This document shows positions 9,178-17,959 of a DNA stretch of 48,191 bases, one piece after another (within the stretch, counting starts at the first letter, position 1; every line of letters begins with the position of its first letter). Origin of the DNA: Arthrobacter sp. SO3 (GTDB taxonomy: Bacteria; Actinomycetota; Actinomycetes; Actinomycetales; Micrococcaceae); NCBI RefSeq assembly GCF_020532825.1, contig NZ_MQTS01000001.1:1-48191 (forward strand). Reading direction: 5' to 3'. The position numbers were made by a program, and so were the translations under genes. The notes below the pieces were generated by a model, which had not been told where the DNA came from, made no database searches, and saw only the letters and a list, made by a program, of their open reading frames with translations.

Positions 9178-9293
9178 ATGGGTTTTCTCGCGTTTCTCAT
9201 TCTGGGTCTTATCGCTGGCTCCTCTCCATCCTGGGTGCCGTCATAGTCCTCCTGATCGATGGCGCCGTTGCCGGCCGCAGAAGCAGGGCATAG
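9178..9293 (+). pseudogene. Deletion remnant of a GlsB/YeaQ/YmgE-family membrane protein
   Basis: From ATG 9178, after a good ribosome site, the frame reads MGFLAFLILGLIAG and then soon stops. Shifting frame, the same DNA continues as SILGAVIVLLIDGAVAGRRS and ends at TAG 9291-9293. These two pieces are the first and last transmembrane parts of the GlsB/YeaQ (transglycosylase-associated, general stress) family, which is normally about 85 residues. Roughly 45 central residues and the reading frame have been lost by deletion. An intact gene of this family would be a small stress-induced membrane protein. Confidence 0.78.
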
Positions 9294-9532
9294 AGGCCAC
9301 GTCCGGCGCCGTCCTGTCCAAAGAACTACGCGGAAGCATGGTCCATTTGGATCTGGAAGCAACCGACGGGCCACGCATCGCCTTGATAGACGTGCCAGGA
9401 GCCCGCGTCAGCCCGCGCGAGGGAACCAGCGGCCGCTTCCCCGAGGCGGCCCACGTCTAAAAGCTGGCCTATGGCTTTCGCCCAGAACCGGTGGTCGCAT
9501 CACCAGTGAAATCTCTCCGGAGGATGAGTCTC
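9294..9532. other. Gap between the GlsB remnant and the VOC gene
   Basis: No recognised gene. The segment ends in CCGGAGGATGAG, which supplies the ribosome site of the VOC protein. Confidence 0.4.
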
Positions 9533-9973
9533 ATGTCCCATATACGACGTTTCGACCATGTCGGCATCACTGTTGCTGACCTCAACGCGGTGATGGCGTT
9601 CTTCGTCGGCCTGGGTCTCGAGGTCGAGGGGAGGACATTCGTGGAGGGCGAGTTCCTCGACACGGTCATCGGCATCCCCGACTCCCGCACTGAGATCATC
9701 ATGCTGCGGCCGCCCGACGGAGGTACCCGACTGGAGCTCTCAAGCTTTGCCCGGCCCGCACACCGGCCCGGATCGCCCGCGGCGATGGCCAATGAGCTGG
9801 GGCTGCGCAACGTGGCCTTCGAGGTCGACGATCTCCAGGCGACCGTCGACCAGCTTGCGGCGGCCGGCTTCGGGCTGGTCGGCGGCATCGGTCAGTACGA
9901 GCACGTCTGGAGCATGGCCTACGTGCGCGGTCCGGAGGGGATTATCGTGTCACTTGCCCAACGGATCGGCTGA
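9533..9973 (+). CDS. VOC (glyoxalase/bleomycin resistance/dioxygenase) family protein
   Basis: A 146-residue protein with the paired beta-alpha-beta-beta-beta layout of the vicinal oxygen chelate superfamily: FDHVGITVADLNAVMAFF opens the first module and LRNVAFEVDDLQATVDQL the second. His in FDHVG and the Glu in RLELSSF and in RGPEG are the likely metal ligands. Start ATG 9533 is chosen because it is spaced nine bases behind GGAGG; ATG 9524 is too close and an upstream one at 9491 has no site. Members range from glyoxalase I to dioxygenases and antibiotic-binding proteins, so the reaction is open. Standing alone downstream of a pseudogene, it offers no context. Confidence 0.82.
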   Translation: MSHIRRFDHVGITVADLNAVMAFFVGLGLEVEGRTFVEGEFLDTVIGIPDSRTEIIMLRPPDGGTRLELSSFARPAHRPGSPAAMANELGLRNVAFEVDDLQATVDQLAAAGFGLVGGIGQYEHVWSMAYVRGPEGIIVSLAQRIG

Positions 9974-10230
9974 CCCGTGTTCAGCCGCTACTCCGGCCCC
10001 TCACGTGTTGCGGCGGTCAACGAATCGCCACCCCAGCCGACCTTCTGATAGCCCAGCACCGGTTCGACAAAAACGCATCCCGGGACGTCGATACATAGCC
10101 GCGCCGGGCGGGAAGCGAGCCCTTGTGCGCCTTGCGCCCTGGGAGGGTTCAAACTTTGCAGAGCTTTGATTCCCGCCAATCACGGCCATAAATCCAAGCC
10201 CCGAAATATTTCGGCAGGGACCTGGGCTGC

Positions 10231-11208
10231 CTATTTGCCGGCCGTCCTTTTCGTTTCGGCCGCCGGAGGAAGTTCCCCGCCTGCCCGGCCTGGAGGCGTC
10301 GATTCCTGCAACCTGACCCGCGCATGCAGGACGTCACCGATAAACCAGTCGTAGATCAGCACGCCGATCACGCCGCCGACCAAGGGTCCGACGACCGGGA
10401 CCCAGAAATACCAGCTGAAGGCCCCTTCAACGGTGCCCGGCAGCGCCGTCTGCCCCCAGCCGGCCATCCAGGCAAACAGCCGCGGCCCGAAGTCACGGGC
10501 CGGGTTGATGGCGTAGCCTGCATTCGCGCCCACGGACATGCCGATGGCGGCCACCGCCATCCCGATCATGAACGGACCCAGGTTCGCCTGAACGGCCGTA
10601 TTGCGCATGTCGATGATGGCGACCACGAACATGACAAGGAACGCAGTGCCGACAATCTGGTCGACCAGCGGGCCCACGGGATTGCCGTTGAAGTAGGGAG
10701 CAGGGAAAGTGGCGAAGATGGAATAGCTGGCAAGCCCTTTGGGATCAGCACGGCCAGTGCCGACGGCCTTGTTGAAGGCGTCGATAGCATCGTGATAAAG
10801 CAGGTACACCATCGCGGCCCCGGCGAAGGCCCCCAGTACCTGGGCCACGACATAGGGGCCGACCTTGCTCCAGGGAAATTTACGCCGGACCGCGAATGCC
10901 ACGGTCACGGCCGGATTGATGTGCGCTCCGCTTACGCCACCGGCAACATAGATTGCCATGGTCACAGCCAGGGCCCATCCCCAGGTAATCAAGAGCCAGT
11001 CTCCGGCGGCCATGAAGATCGTCGTCGACGTCGCGGCCCGGCCCGATCCTGGCAGGGCGGCGACTGCCATAGCCACGACACCATCGCCGAAGGAGATCAG
11101 GACAAAAGTGCCTAGAAACTCTGCAAGAAGTTCACCCCAAGTCCCGCCCAATCGCTTGAGGCCACTGCCGTTGCGGACCGCATTCCTTAGCGGACTGATA
11201 TCACTCAT
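10231..11208 (-). CDS. Aquaporin-family glycerol facilitator (aquaglyceroporin)
   Basis: A 325-residue major intrinsic protein. The two half-helix NPA boxes are present as HINPAV and AINPARDFGPRL; the Asp after NPAR is typical of glycerol-conducting channels such as GlpF, rather than water-specific AqpZ. Six hydrophobic segments follow the family pattern, beginning with ELLAEFLGTFVLISFGDG. The tail of about 30 residues is hydrophilic and charged. The start ATG 11208 has GGGAGG upstream; the frame is open for 384 further bases without a start site. No glpK or glpD lies nearby, so osmotic or small-solute permeation is as likely as glycerol catabolism. A 14-base palindrome at 10201-10214 lies just behind the stop. 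Confidence 0.87.
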   Translation of the reverse strand: MSDISPLRNAVRNGSGLKRLGGTWGELLAEFLGTFVLISFGDGVVAMAVAALPGSGRAATSTTIFMAAGDWLLITWGWALAVTMAIYVAGGVSGAHINPAVTVAFAVRRKFPWSKVGPYVVAQVLGAFAGAAMVYLLYHDAIDAFNKAVGTGRADPKGLASYSIFATFPAPYFNGNPVGPLVDQIVGTAFLVMFVVAIIDMRNTAVQANLGPFMIGMAVAAIGMSVGANAGYAINPARDFGPRLFAWMAGWGQTALPGTVEGAFSWYFWVPVVGPLVGGVIGVLIYDWFIGDVLHARVRLQESTPPGRAGGELPPAAETKRTAGK

Positions 11209-11476
11209 CGCGGGTGCCTCCCTTGAGTCATCTGCTTCACCTGCGTAAATTGACAACCCCAGTAGACATATGCTACGCGGGGCAGCTGCAGGATTCCATA
11301 GACTAAAGACTTGAGCTCCGGGAGCCACATCAAAGGCAGCGCGCCCGCACCGCGTCGGCTCCCCCTGGCTGGCAGGCCTCGTCAGTGCAAGGGCGATCTG
11401 TCGTGATTGCGTGGCCCCCGCTAGACTTAAATTGCGCCGCAGAAGACGCAGAGTTCGTATCGGGAGAGGCACGATC

Positions 11477-11884
11477 ATGACCGACAACAGCGGCTTCGAA
11501 CACACCCCGGATGAGGCAGGCCCGGAAACGAAGCCAGAAGAACCAGAAGAACCAGACCTGCGGGGCCGGTACGTCGAAGGCGACTTTGGCAAGGCCGGTG
11601 TAGAGCGCGGCCGTCATGCCGCCGACGAGGAAGGCCAGTATGTCGAAGGGGATTACGGGACGGCAGGAAGCGAAGGCGGCCTGCCCGAACCTTTGGGAAA
11701 CAAGGCCAAGGCATCGGGACGCTACGTCAAAGCCGACTACGGGAATGCGGGATCGACTCCGGACCGCACCGCTGAGTCCGAAATCGGACAGTACTCCGAA
11801 GGCAACTACGGGACGGGTGGTGACGTAGATCCCCTCCGCAAGCCGGGTGCCGGTACAGAACCGATAGGCAGCTCAGATAAGTAA
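11477..11884 (+). CDS. Acidic protein with four RYVEGDYG-type repeats, function unknown
   Basis: A 135-residue, highly charged and Gly-rich protein without membrane segments, probably disordered. It carries four 12-residue repeats: GRYVEGDFGKAG (30-41), GQYVEGDYGTAG (53-64), GRYVKADYGNAG (81-92) and GQYSEGNYGTGG (104-115), spaced 23, 28 and 23 residues apart and separated by Glu/Asp/Pro/Lys-rich linkers. GGGAGAGG precedes the ATG at 11477, so translation is well supported. The gene is divergent from the glycerol facilitator. I do not recognise a named family. The repeat with an aromatic-acidic core could bind a surface or ligand, or act as a stress hydrophilin; both are guesses. Confidence 0.7.
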   Translation: MTDNSGFEHTPDEAGPETKPEEPEEPDLRGRYVEGDFGKAGVERGRHAADEEGQYVEGDYGTAGSEGGLPEPLGNKAKASGRYVKADYGNAGSTPDRTAESEIGQYSEGNYGTGGDVDPLRKPGAGTEPIGSSDK

Positions 11885-12033
11885 AAAGTTGTGCAGCAAG
11901 CGCCGGCATCGACTGACGAGACTCCTGTCTCACCCGATAGGCACGTCGCACCCTCCGGGAGCCACGACGACCTAAGCCGGTGCGAAGTCAGCGGTCAGCA
12001 TGACTTTCGAGGCGGAAATAGCCACGGGACGGA

Positions 12034-12384
12034 TTACTGATTCCAGCCCGGGTTTGCCTCGGCATCTGACGACCGGGGCCTCGACCCCACCCCGGCGTCG
12101 GCGTCATCGATATAGGGCCGGAGGGCCAACAAGTGTTTGGCCAGCGCGACTTCCGGTTGCCCAGGGTGCGCTTCCACATATGCCCTCAGTTGTTCCCGTT
12201 CACGCTCGCCCTCCGGATCGGGCCGGGCCATCAACGTCTCGATAACGTCTATGGCCTGCCGCCGAATGTCCGGCATCTGCTTGCCACTGGGAACCTCGAC
12301 TGTCCTGAAGGATATTAGACCGTGACGTAAAGGCGGAGGTCCGCCCGGGCTCGGTTCCGGAAACGAAGACGGACTGGTCGACAT
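12034..12384 (-). CDS. Hypothetical protein, 116 residues
   Basis: Proline-rich N-terminus (about 20 residues), then a segment that looks helical and charged: IRRQAIDVIETLMARPDPEGEREREQLRAYVEAHPGQPEVALAKHLLALRPYIDD, which I give only by its key parts (RRQAIDVIETL, REQLRAYVEAHPG, HLLALRPYIDD). AAGGGA lies upstream of the ATG at 12384. No transmembrane segment and no family that I recognise. It is isolated between the repeat protein and a decayed stretch, so its reality rests on the ribosome site and the coherent amino acid composition. Confidence 0.45.
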   Translation of the reverse strand: MSTSPSSFPEPSPGGPPPLRHGLISFRTVEVPSGKQMPDIRRQAIDVIETLMARPDPEGEREREQLRAYVEAHPGQPEVALAKHLLALRPYIDDADAGVGSRPRSSDAEANPGWNQ

Positions 12385-13088
12385 CTGATGTCCCTTATTC
12401 CTGTTCCAGTTGAACCTGAAACGGATCCACGGCCATACGCGCTCCCAGGAGCGGGTGCTCGACGCGGAGGACTATAACATCAGTCTACGCTCGGACCACA
12501 AGGCCTGAAGGCTGCTTCTGGCGCCTCCGAGCCACGGTCCGGGATCGGCTCGGCCGGATCCCGGACTCCGACGCCGAAGCATGCGAGGTCGTGGATGGCA
12601 CCGCCTGGTGATCGCCTGGCTAAAGCACTGTTGATAGCATGTGGGCGCGGGCTGCCAGCCGGTCGACGACGGATCCCGAAAGCCGGGCCGCGAAAACGTG
12701 CGTGCCGCCCGCGAGCCCGCGATGGTGCTTGCCCCGGTGCGGATGAGTGCCCCGAGGATGATGGCCGCGGCTTTTCCCGGTTCCAGCAAATGCAATTGGG
12801 CCTGAGCGATGAGAGCTAGGAACGGCACCACAATGATGTCTCCCTACATCCACACCCACGAACCCACACTCGCGGGCACCAGTATGGACGCCACGTAAAT
12901 GCCTGCGGTAACACTCCAGAAGACCCTTCGTGCGCAAACGCACCGGAACACGCTTCACAGCGTTGGTATATGCCACCCGGGGTGACGCGCGACGCTGATT
13001 GCGTCAAGCTAGTTGAGACTTAGACCGCTTGGCCTAGAGGAGGTATCGGTGGACCGTGGCGGGACCGCATTGGCTGCACGCGGGCTGG
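12385..13088. other. 704-base stretch without an intact gene; possible decayed membrane-protein gene
   Basis: On the minus strand, between about 12700 and 12920, one frame reads two hydrophobic segments, VTAGIYVASILVPASVG and then, after an in-frame TAG, VVPFLALIAQAQLHLLEPG followed by AAAIILGALI. The pattern resembles a transporter or small membrane protein that has acquired a stop and frameshifts. I cannot name the family. Nothing else in the stretch is supported. Confidence 0.3.
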
Positions 13089-13655
13089 TCAGTTAAGGAG
13101 CGTACCGCTCTTGACGACGTTGATCATTGGGGAAAGTAACTCCAGAAGGCTCAGCGCCTGATCATGCTCAGCGTCGCTCTGGCCAGCGCACGCATCCTCC
13201 ACGACTGTCACATATCGACCTGCATCCGCGGCGCCCAGGGCGGTCGCGAGGATGCAGCAGTCCGTTGCCACACCGGTGAGGATAACCTCTTCCCCGACCG
13301 CAATCCGTCCGGCCAGCTCGTCCCCCCATTTGGAGAACGTCGGAAGGTCAATGGAGCCACGGACCTCAATGTCTGGAAGTTCGATATCCCAAAGGGAATC
13401 ATCGGGATCCAGGCGCATGCTTCGCCAGCGGTCGTAGTACGAGGACCACGAGCCTATCTCCGCAGGGTCGGGGATAAAGCGCGTGATGATAGGTTCCAGC
13501 CCGGAGCCTGCCAGGCGGGCAATAATTCGGGCCGCTTCGTCGTACCGCGGGATGTGCCACTCCCCTGGCTGACGGAAGGCACGTTGCATGTCAATCACAA
13601 CCAGATGGCGCTTGGCCTCGCCCGTTGAAGTCCTGGTCCTGCTAGCCATCACCAT
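13089..13655 (-). CDS. Isochorismatase-family cysteine hydrolase
   Basis: A 188-residue Rossmann-like hydrolase. The catalytic triad of the family is present: Asp22 in VVIDMQRAF, Lys109 in TFSKWGDE and the nucleophilic Cys134 in GVATDCCILATALGA. Members hydrolyse isochorismate, nicotinamide, N-carbamoyl compounds or other amides, so the substrate is open. GAAAGG precedes the ATG at 13655. It starts 12 bases after the original stop of the succinate-semialdehyde dehydrogenase frame, so it was the second gene of that operon; the frameshift in the dehydrogenase now makes the shifted frame run into it. Confidence 0.83.
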   Translation of the reverse strand: MVMASRTRTSTGEAKRHLVVIDMQRAFRQPGEWHIPRYDEAARIIARLAGSGLEPIITRFIPDPAEIGSWSSYYDRWRSMRLDPDDSLWDIELPDIEVRGSIDLPTFSKWGDELAGRIAVGEEVILTGVATDCCILATALGAADAGRYVTVVEDACAGQSDAEHDQALSLLELLSPMINVVKSGTLLN

Positions 13656-13667
13656 TTTCTGGCCTTT

Positions 13668-15378
13668 CTATCCGGCATAAGGATCGGCGATGCCGATGTA
13701 TTGGGTCGTGGTGTACTCCGCGATGCCCTCGGAGCCGCCTTCGCGGCCGAGGCCTGACTGTTTGACGCCGCCGAAACGGGGCCGCGGCATTGGAGATAAC
13801 GCCGGCGTTGAAGCCAACCATGCCGAATTCGATCTGTTCGGCGACGCGGAGGAGCCGGTTGAAGTCGCGGCTGTATACGTAGGAGGCCAGGCCATATTCG
13901 CTGGCATTGGCGAGCCGGACGGCGTCCTCCTCGGTGGTGAAGGTGGTGACGGGTGCGACGGGGCCGAAGATTTCCTGGCGGAGGATCTCGGCGCCATTCG
14001 GCACGTCACCCAGCACGGTGGGCTGATAGAAGTACCCCTCGCCCTTAATGGGAGCCCCGCCAGTGACCGCGGTGGCGCCGGCGGCGACGGCGGCGGTCAC
14101 CAGGGCGTGGACGTCCTCCCGGGCACCGGCATCGATGAGGGGGCCCACCTGGGTTTCCGGGTCGGTGCCGCGGCCGGTAGTCAGGTCGCCCATGGCGGCG
14201 GCGAATTTCCGGGTGAATTCCGCCGCAACCGATTCCTGGACCAGGAACCGGTTCGCGGCGGTGCAGGCCTCGCCCATGTTCCGCATCTTGGCTGCCATGG
14301 CCCCTTCGACGGCCTTCTCGAGGTCCGCGTCCTCGAACACAATGAACGGGGCGTTGCCGCCCAGCTCCATGGATGTTCGCAGGACATTTTCTGCGGCAGC
14401 CGCCATGAGTCGTTTCCCGACGGGGGTGGAACCGGTAAACGAAACCTTGCGCAGCCGCGGGTCGGCCAGCAGCGGGCCGGAGATCCCGGAGGCGCTGGAT
14501 GAGGCAACGACGTTGAGCACCCCGGCGGGCAGGCCGGCGTCGAGCATGGTCTGTGCGAAGAGCTGCGCCGTGAGCGGGGTGAGCTTGGCGGGCTTGAGGA
14601 CCATGGTGCAGCCGGCGGCGATAGCGGGCGCCACTTTCCGGGTGGCCATGGCCAGCGGGAAATTCCACGGGGTGATTAGCAGGCAGGGTCCCACGGGTTT
14701 GTGCTGGACCAGGATCTTGTTCCTGCCTTCGGGGGTGGTGAGGTAGCGTCCGTAGTCGCGAACTGTTTCCTCGGAGAACCAGCGCAGGAACTCTGCCCCG
14801 TAGGCGACTTCGCCGCGGGCCTCGGACAGCGGCTTGCCCATCTCCAGGGTCAACAGCAGCGCGAAGTCCTCGACGCGCGCGGTGACCAGGTCGAATGCGC
14901 GGCGGAGGATCTCGGCCCGTTCACGAGGTGCCGTCCGGGCCCAGTCAGGCCAAGTCCCGGCGTCGTTGTCGCTCTGACGCGTTCCTGGCACAACAAGCCA
15001 GGGATGGTGTTGCCTGGCCCAACGTCGGGTAGCCACGACGTCGTGGCTCAGTTGCTCAGTCAGGGCGTGAATACTTGAAAAGTTTTGCTGCTCCCGAAGC
15101 TTGACGGCCAGAACCACGCTGAGTTTCCGTCCGTAGAGATCCTCGCTGAAGTCAAGCAGGTGGGCCTCAAGTAGTTTGATTCCCTCCTGGGCGTAACAAG
15201 TCCGTCGTCGCCCAATGGAAACTGCCGCGACGGCCCATTGTCCGGAGTCGATCCGGACCACTGCCGCCCATACGCCGTCTTCGATCTGGTCGTCGACAAG
15301 TTGAACGTTGGCGGTGGGGAAACCGAGCGTCCTGCCCCGTTCGTCGCCGTGTTCGACGACGCCACGAACCACTGTCAT
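13668..15378 (-). pseudogene. In-frame chimera: riboflavin-kinase domain fused to a truncated, frameshifted succinate-semialdehyde dehydrogenase
   Basis: From ATG 15378 the first 130 or so residues are a flavokinase domain (VEHGDERGRTLGFPTANV, AAVSIGRRRT, LLEAHLLDF, DLYGRKL), as in stand-alone actinobacterial riboflavin kinases. After a linker (LVVPGTRQSDNDAGT) the frame enters an NAD(P)-aldehyde dehydrogenase at PDWARTAPRERAEILRRAF, so about 65-70 N-terminal residues of the GabD-type enzyme are missing. Catalytic parts remain: SFTGSTPVGKRL, MELGGNAPFI and GEACTAANRF. Near the C-terminus an extra base in the AAA run at 13774-13776 shifts the frame; read one base over, the usual ending FGGVKQSGLGREGGSEG and a stop at 13668 appear. 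The unshifted frame runs on to 13642. A deletion joining two genes, plus later decay, is the simplest history. The start overlaps the Nudix stop (ATGA). Confidence 0.82.
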
Positions 15379-15887
15379 GGCCTTATTCCGGGGCTGGGCG
15401 TTGCCTTGGCCGCTTCGAGTACGTGATCCAGCCACGCCACCCGATTGCTGAATCGCCTGACCTTCGACGGCGCAGCCCAGCGGAAATTGTCATGTTCGTC
15501 GTTGATGGTCAATTTGCGTCGCGCGGTAACCGCCGTGAATGTGTGCACCAGCCATGGATTGCCCCCGTGGTCTGTTAGCAGAAGCGGTTCTCCGTGCCGG
15601 AAATCGATCAAGTCGTTTTCAGCCAGCCCTGTTTCCTCCTGAAGTTCCAGGAAGGCCTGCTCCTCGGGGGAGGCCCCGGCCTCAAGATATCCTGTGATGC
15701 AGTGCCAGCGTCCGCGGTCATGTCCGACGGACTGGCTTCGCCTGAACCCGAAGCCTTCCCGGGAGAAGCGGACGTGTCCGTTAGATTGGCGACTGGGCCA
15801 ACATCGGCAATCAACCTCATCACCCAGCGCGCGTCCTGCACCGGGAATGTCGCCGTGGAACGCATCGATGGACCTCTGATCCCCCAT
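15375..15887 (-). CDS. Nudix hydrolase (5' end uncertain, possibly damaged)
   Basis: The clear part is the Nudix region: FRRSQSVGHDRGRWHCITGY leads into a box spanning GYLEAGASPEEQAFLELQEETGL. The catalytic EE-x-G-L end and the upstream Glu are kept, but the conserved Arg of the REUXEE core is Leu. The later part (LLTDHGGNPWLVHTFTA, NFRWAAPSKVRRF) is normal for the family. N-terminal of FRRSQ the protein does not resemble the usual first strands, and there is no ribosome site at any in-frame ATG (15887 is one) or the TTG at 15953, so a frameshift near 15800 is possible. It overlaps the riboflavin-kinase start by four bases. Substrate unknown; a flavin-nucleotide or dinucleotide is a guess from the pairing. 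Confidence 0.55.
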   Translation of the reverse strand: MGDQRSIDAFHGDIPGAGRALGDEVDCRCWPSRQSNGHVRFSREGFGFRRSQSVGHDRGRWHCITGYLEAGASPEEQAFLELQEETGLAENDLIDFRHGEPLLLTDHGGNPWLVHTFTAVTARRKLTINDEHDNFRWAAPSKVRRFSNRVAWLDHVLEAAKATPSPGIRP

Positions 15888-16119
15888 TCGAATGCCGCGG
15901 CTCTGGCCCTCCTGGACGGCGCCGCATTGACGGATGACGGAGAGATTCTGCAACCCCTCGACTTTCTGATGTGCGGCCCGGAAACGAAAGGAATTCTGTT
16001 CAAGAAAGCTCTCGTGGCTACAATCTTTGTGTTCCCGAGATGACGCCGAGCGACGGCGATTCGCTGCTGACCAGCTGGACCCTCCGTCACATCACGGCGC
16101 AAATCGGCAACAACGCCCC

Positions 16120-16154
16120 GGCGATCGCCCGGCTCGTAGAGCCGGGCGATCGCC
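16120..16154. terminator. Perfect 16-bp hairpin in the remnant zone
   Basis: Arms 16120-16135 and 16139-16154 pair perfectly with a three-base loop (GTA) and are followed on the plus strand by TGGGTTT. Flanking sequence is pseudogenic on both sides. It is a strong intrinsic-terminator candidate or the relic of one. Confidence 0.6.
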
Positions 16155-16184
16155 TGGGTTTATGCCTCCACCGCGCTCCGGCGC

Positions 16185-16277
16185 CAGGTTGACAGCGACC
16201 TGGGTCTGTCCGACCTCCACGCTGACGCCCTGGGTGAGGTCCTTCTGTCCGATGCCGGATACCTTCACTGGCCTCAC
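16185..16277 (-). pseudogene. Fragment of an Asp23/Gls24-family protein
   Basis: One minus-strand frame reads VRPVKVSGIGQKDL then TQGVSVEVGQTQVAVNL. The second part is the most conserved segment of the Asp23/Gls24 envelope stress proteins (TQGVSVEVG followed by Q-x-A-V-D-L). Only about 31 codons are preserved; the flanking sequence departs from the family on both sides, and a plus-strand MFS fragment begins immediately next to it. Asp23-family genes often sit with GlsB genes, and a GlsB remnant lies 7 kb away at 9178. Confidence 0.65.
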
Positions 16278-16278
16278 C

Positions 16279-16751
16279 CTGTCCGTCGTGGGCGTCTCCA
16301 GCCTGGTGGGGACCTGGATCGCCGGCCCCACGGCGGATTCCCATCCGCGGCGCTCCGTGCTGTGCGCAGTTGCTCTGCTCGTGAGCGCCTGCGCCCTCTT
16401 GCCTGCACTGGGTGGCACGTGGGTGGGTGAACTCGTGCTGGTGACCTGTGGAGAACCGCTTTTGGGGCCATCGGCATCTACAATCAGGCAGCGATCCTCC
16501 GCGCCGGTGGTGAACACAAGGACGCGGCCAACGGGCTGACGGTCGTCACCACCCAACTCGGCATCGCCGTCGGCGCGGGGTACGGCGCCCTGGCCCTGAC
16601 CACCGCCGGCGCCCAGTTCGTCCCGCTGGCAGCAGCAGTCCGGACGGCGGCAGCCCTTGCGATCATCATGGCCAGCCGCCGCGGCGGCTACCCCGCCGGC
16701 CCCCATGAAAAACCCGCCCACGCCGGGCACTCAACGACCCCAACGCCTTAG
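16279..16751 (+). pseudogene. C-terminal fragment of an MFS transporter, frameshifted
   Basis: The frame first reads LSVVGVSSLVGTWIAGP, PRRSVLCAVALLVSACALLP and ELVLVTCGEPLLG, the arrangement of a late motif A and following helix of AraJ/drug-efflux type MFS carriers. Near 16452 it must shift frame to continue as FGAIGIYNQAAILRAGGEHK, DAANGLTVVTTQLGIAVGAG and the last helix, ending at TAG 16749-16751. About the first two thirds of the transporter are missing. The stop coincides with the insertion site duplication of the IS element that follows. Confidence 0.75.
16747..16751. repeat. Left target-site duplication CTTAG
   Basis: CTTAG abuts the left end of the IS element and is repeated exactly at the right end (17974-17978). 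Confidence 0.75.
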
Positions 16752-16765
16752 CCTCGATCCACCGG
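16752..16765 (+). repeat. Left terminal inverted repeat of the IS1380-type element
   Basis: CCTCGATCCACCGG, matching the reverse complement of 17960-17973 without mismatch. Confidence 0.85.
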
Positions 16766-16800
16766 TCGGGTTGAGGTTGTAGCGGCGGTTTAAACGGAGA

Positions 16801-17835
16801 ATGCCTGTCGGATCGGGAAAAACCGGGGCCGATTCTATCGATGACATGGCCTTGTTGCGGCACGGCGGGATGAAGAAACTATTCGCCGATGCATATGCCC
16901 CGTCGACTTGGGGATCGTTCCTGCGGGCGTTCACCTTCGGCCATGTCCGCCAGCTCGACGCCCTCGCCGCCCGGTGGCTGGTGAACGTCGCCGCCGTTGC
17001 CCCGATCGCCTCCGGTATCGATGATTACGTTTTGGTAGATATCGACGACACCATCAGGGAAGTCCACGGCTACCGGAAACAGGGGTCCGAAGCTCCGGCT
17101 CCCCGCGCAGGGCGGGGAAGTTCATCGGTGACATCCTTGCCACCGTGAAACGGCTGCGCGGCAAGGATGCCAGCGGGCTGGTGCTGCTGCGTGCCGACAG
17201 TGCGTTCTACGGCCACCCGGTCGTTGCCGCTGCCCACCGCGCAGGCGCGAAAGTGTCCATTACCGCCAGGATGGACCCGGCCGTCAAACGTGCCATCGCC
17301 ACCATCAACGAGAAGGCCTGGACCACAATCCAATACACCGACGCGGTCCGCGATGAAACCACCGGAGCCTGGATTTCCTCGGCGGAAGTCGCCGAAACAG
17401 CCTTCACCGCCTTCGTGGGCCGAAAGAAGGCCGAACGCGTCCACGGACGCCTGGTCGTGCGCCGGATCCCGGAACTGAACGCCAAAGCAGGCGCAGGGCA
17501 ACAGACCCTGTTCGACACCCACCGCTTCCACGCCTTCTTCACCACCAGCGCTCTGGCCACCGTCGCCGCAGACAAAACCCACCGCCAACGCGGCCTGGCT
17601 GGTCCTGGCGACCATCGCCTTCAACCTCTCGCGCGCCATCGGCACCCTCTCCGGCAACGACCTGGGCAAAGCACGCAGCGGCACCATCCGCCGAAAACTC
17701 ATCACCGACCCCGCCAGGATCGCGACCTCGGCACGGAAGATCACCCTGCACCTGGCCGCTCACTGGCCCTGGGAAACCAGCTGGTCAAAGCGCTTCGAAG
17801 CCGCCTGCGGGCCACCACGGACCGCCGCCATCTGA
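16801..17835 (+). pseudogene. IS1380-family transposase, multiply deleted
   Basis: Three blocks in different frames match the family in order. Block 1 (about 16828-17090) reads GADSIDDMALLRHGGMKKLF, TFGHVRQLDALAAR and DYVLVDIDDTIREVHGY, including a catalytic Asp region. Block 2 (about 17110-17580) reads KFIGDILATVKRLRG, LLRADSAFYG and RFHAFFTTSALATVAADKTH. Block 3 (17587-17835) reads ANAAWLVLATIAFNLSRAIG to a natural stop. Missing are about 60 N-terminal residues, the stretch after KQGS, and the segment after ADKTH that would carry the IIEQVHADL helix with the third acidic residue of the DDE triad. The last join lies at a CACCGC microhomology. No active transposase can be made. Confidence 0.83.
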
Positions 17836-17959
17836 CCACCCAGCCGACTCGGCGCAACCAGGACCACGGAACACCACCGGCAGCAATGCCGGGAACCCCG
17901 TCATGCCCACCGACCGAACCCAGACCCAGATCAGAACGACCCCGCCCCATCAAACACAG

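Noticed and set aside
9294..9460. Open frame ending near 9460 with GPRIALIDVPGARVSP
   Set aside because: It could be the tail of a lost gene, but no family was recognised and no start is present.
10201..10214. Palindrome CCGAAATATTTCGG behind the glycerol facilitator
   Set aside because: Perfect but without a loop or T-run; too short to call a terminator or operator with confidence.
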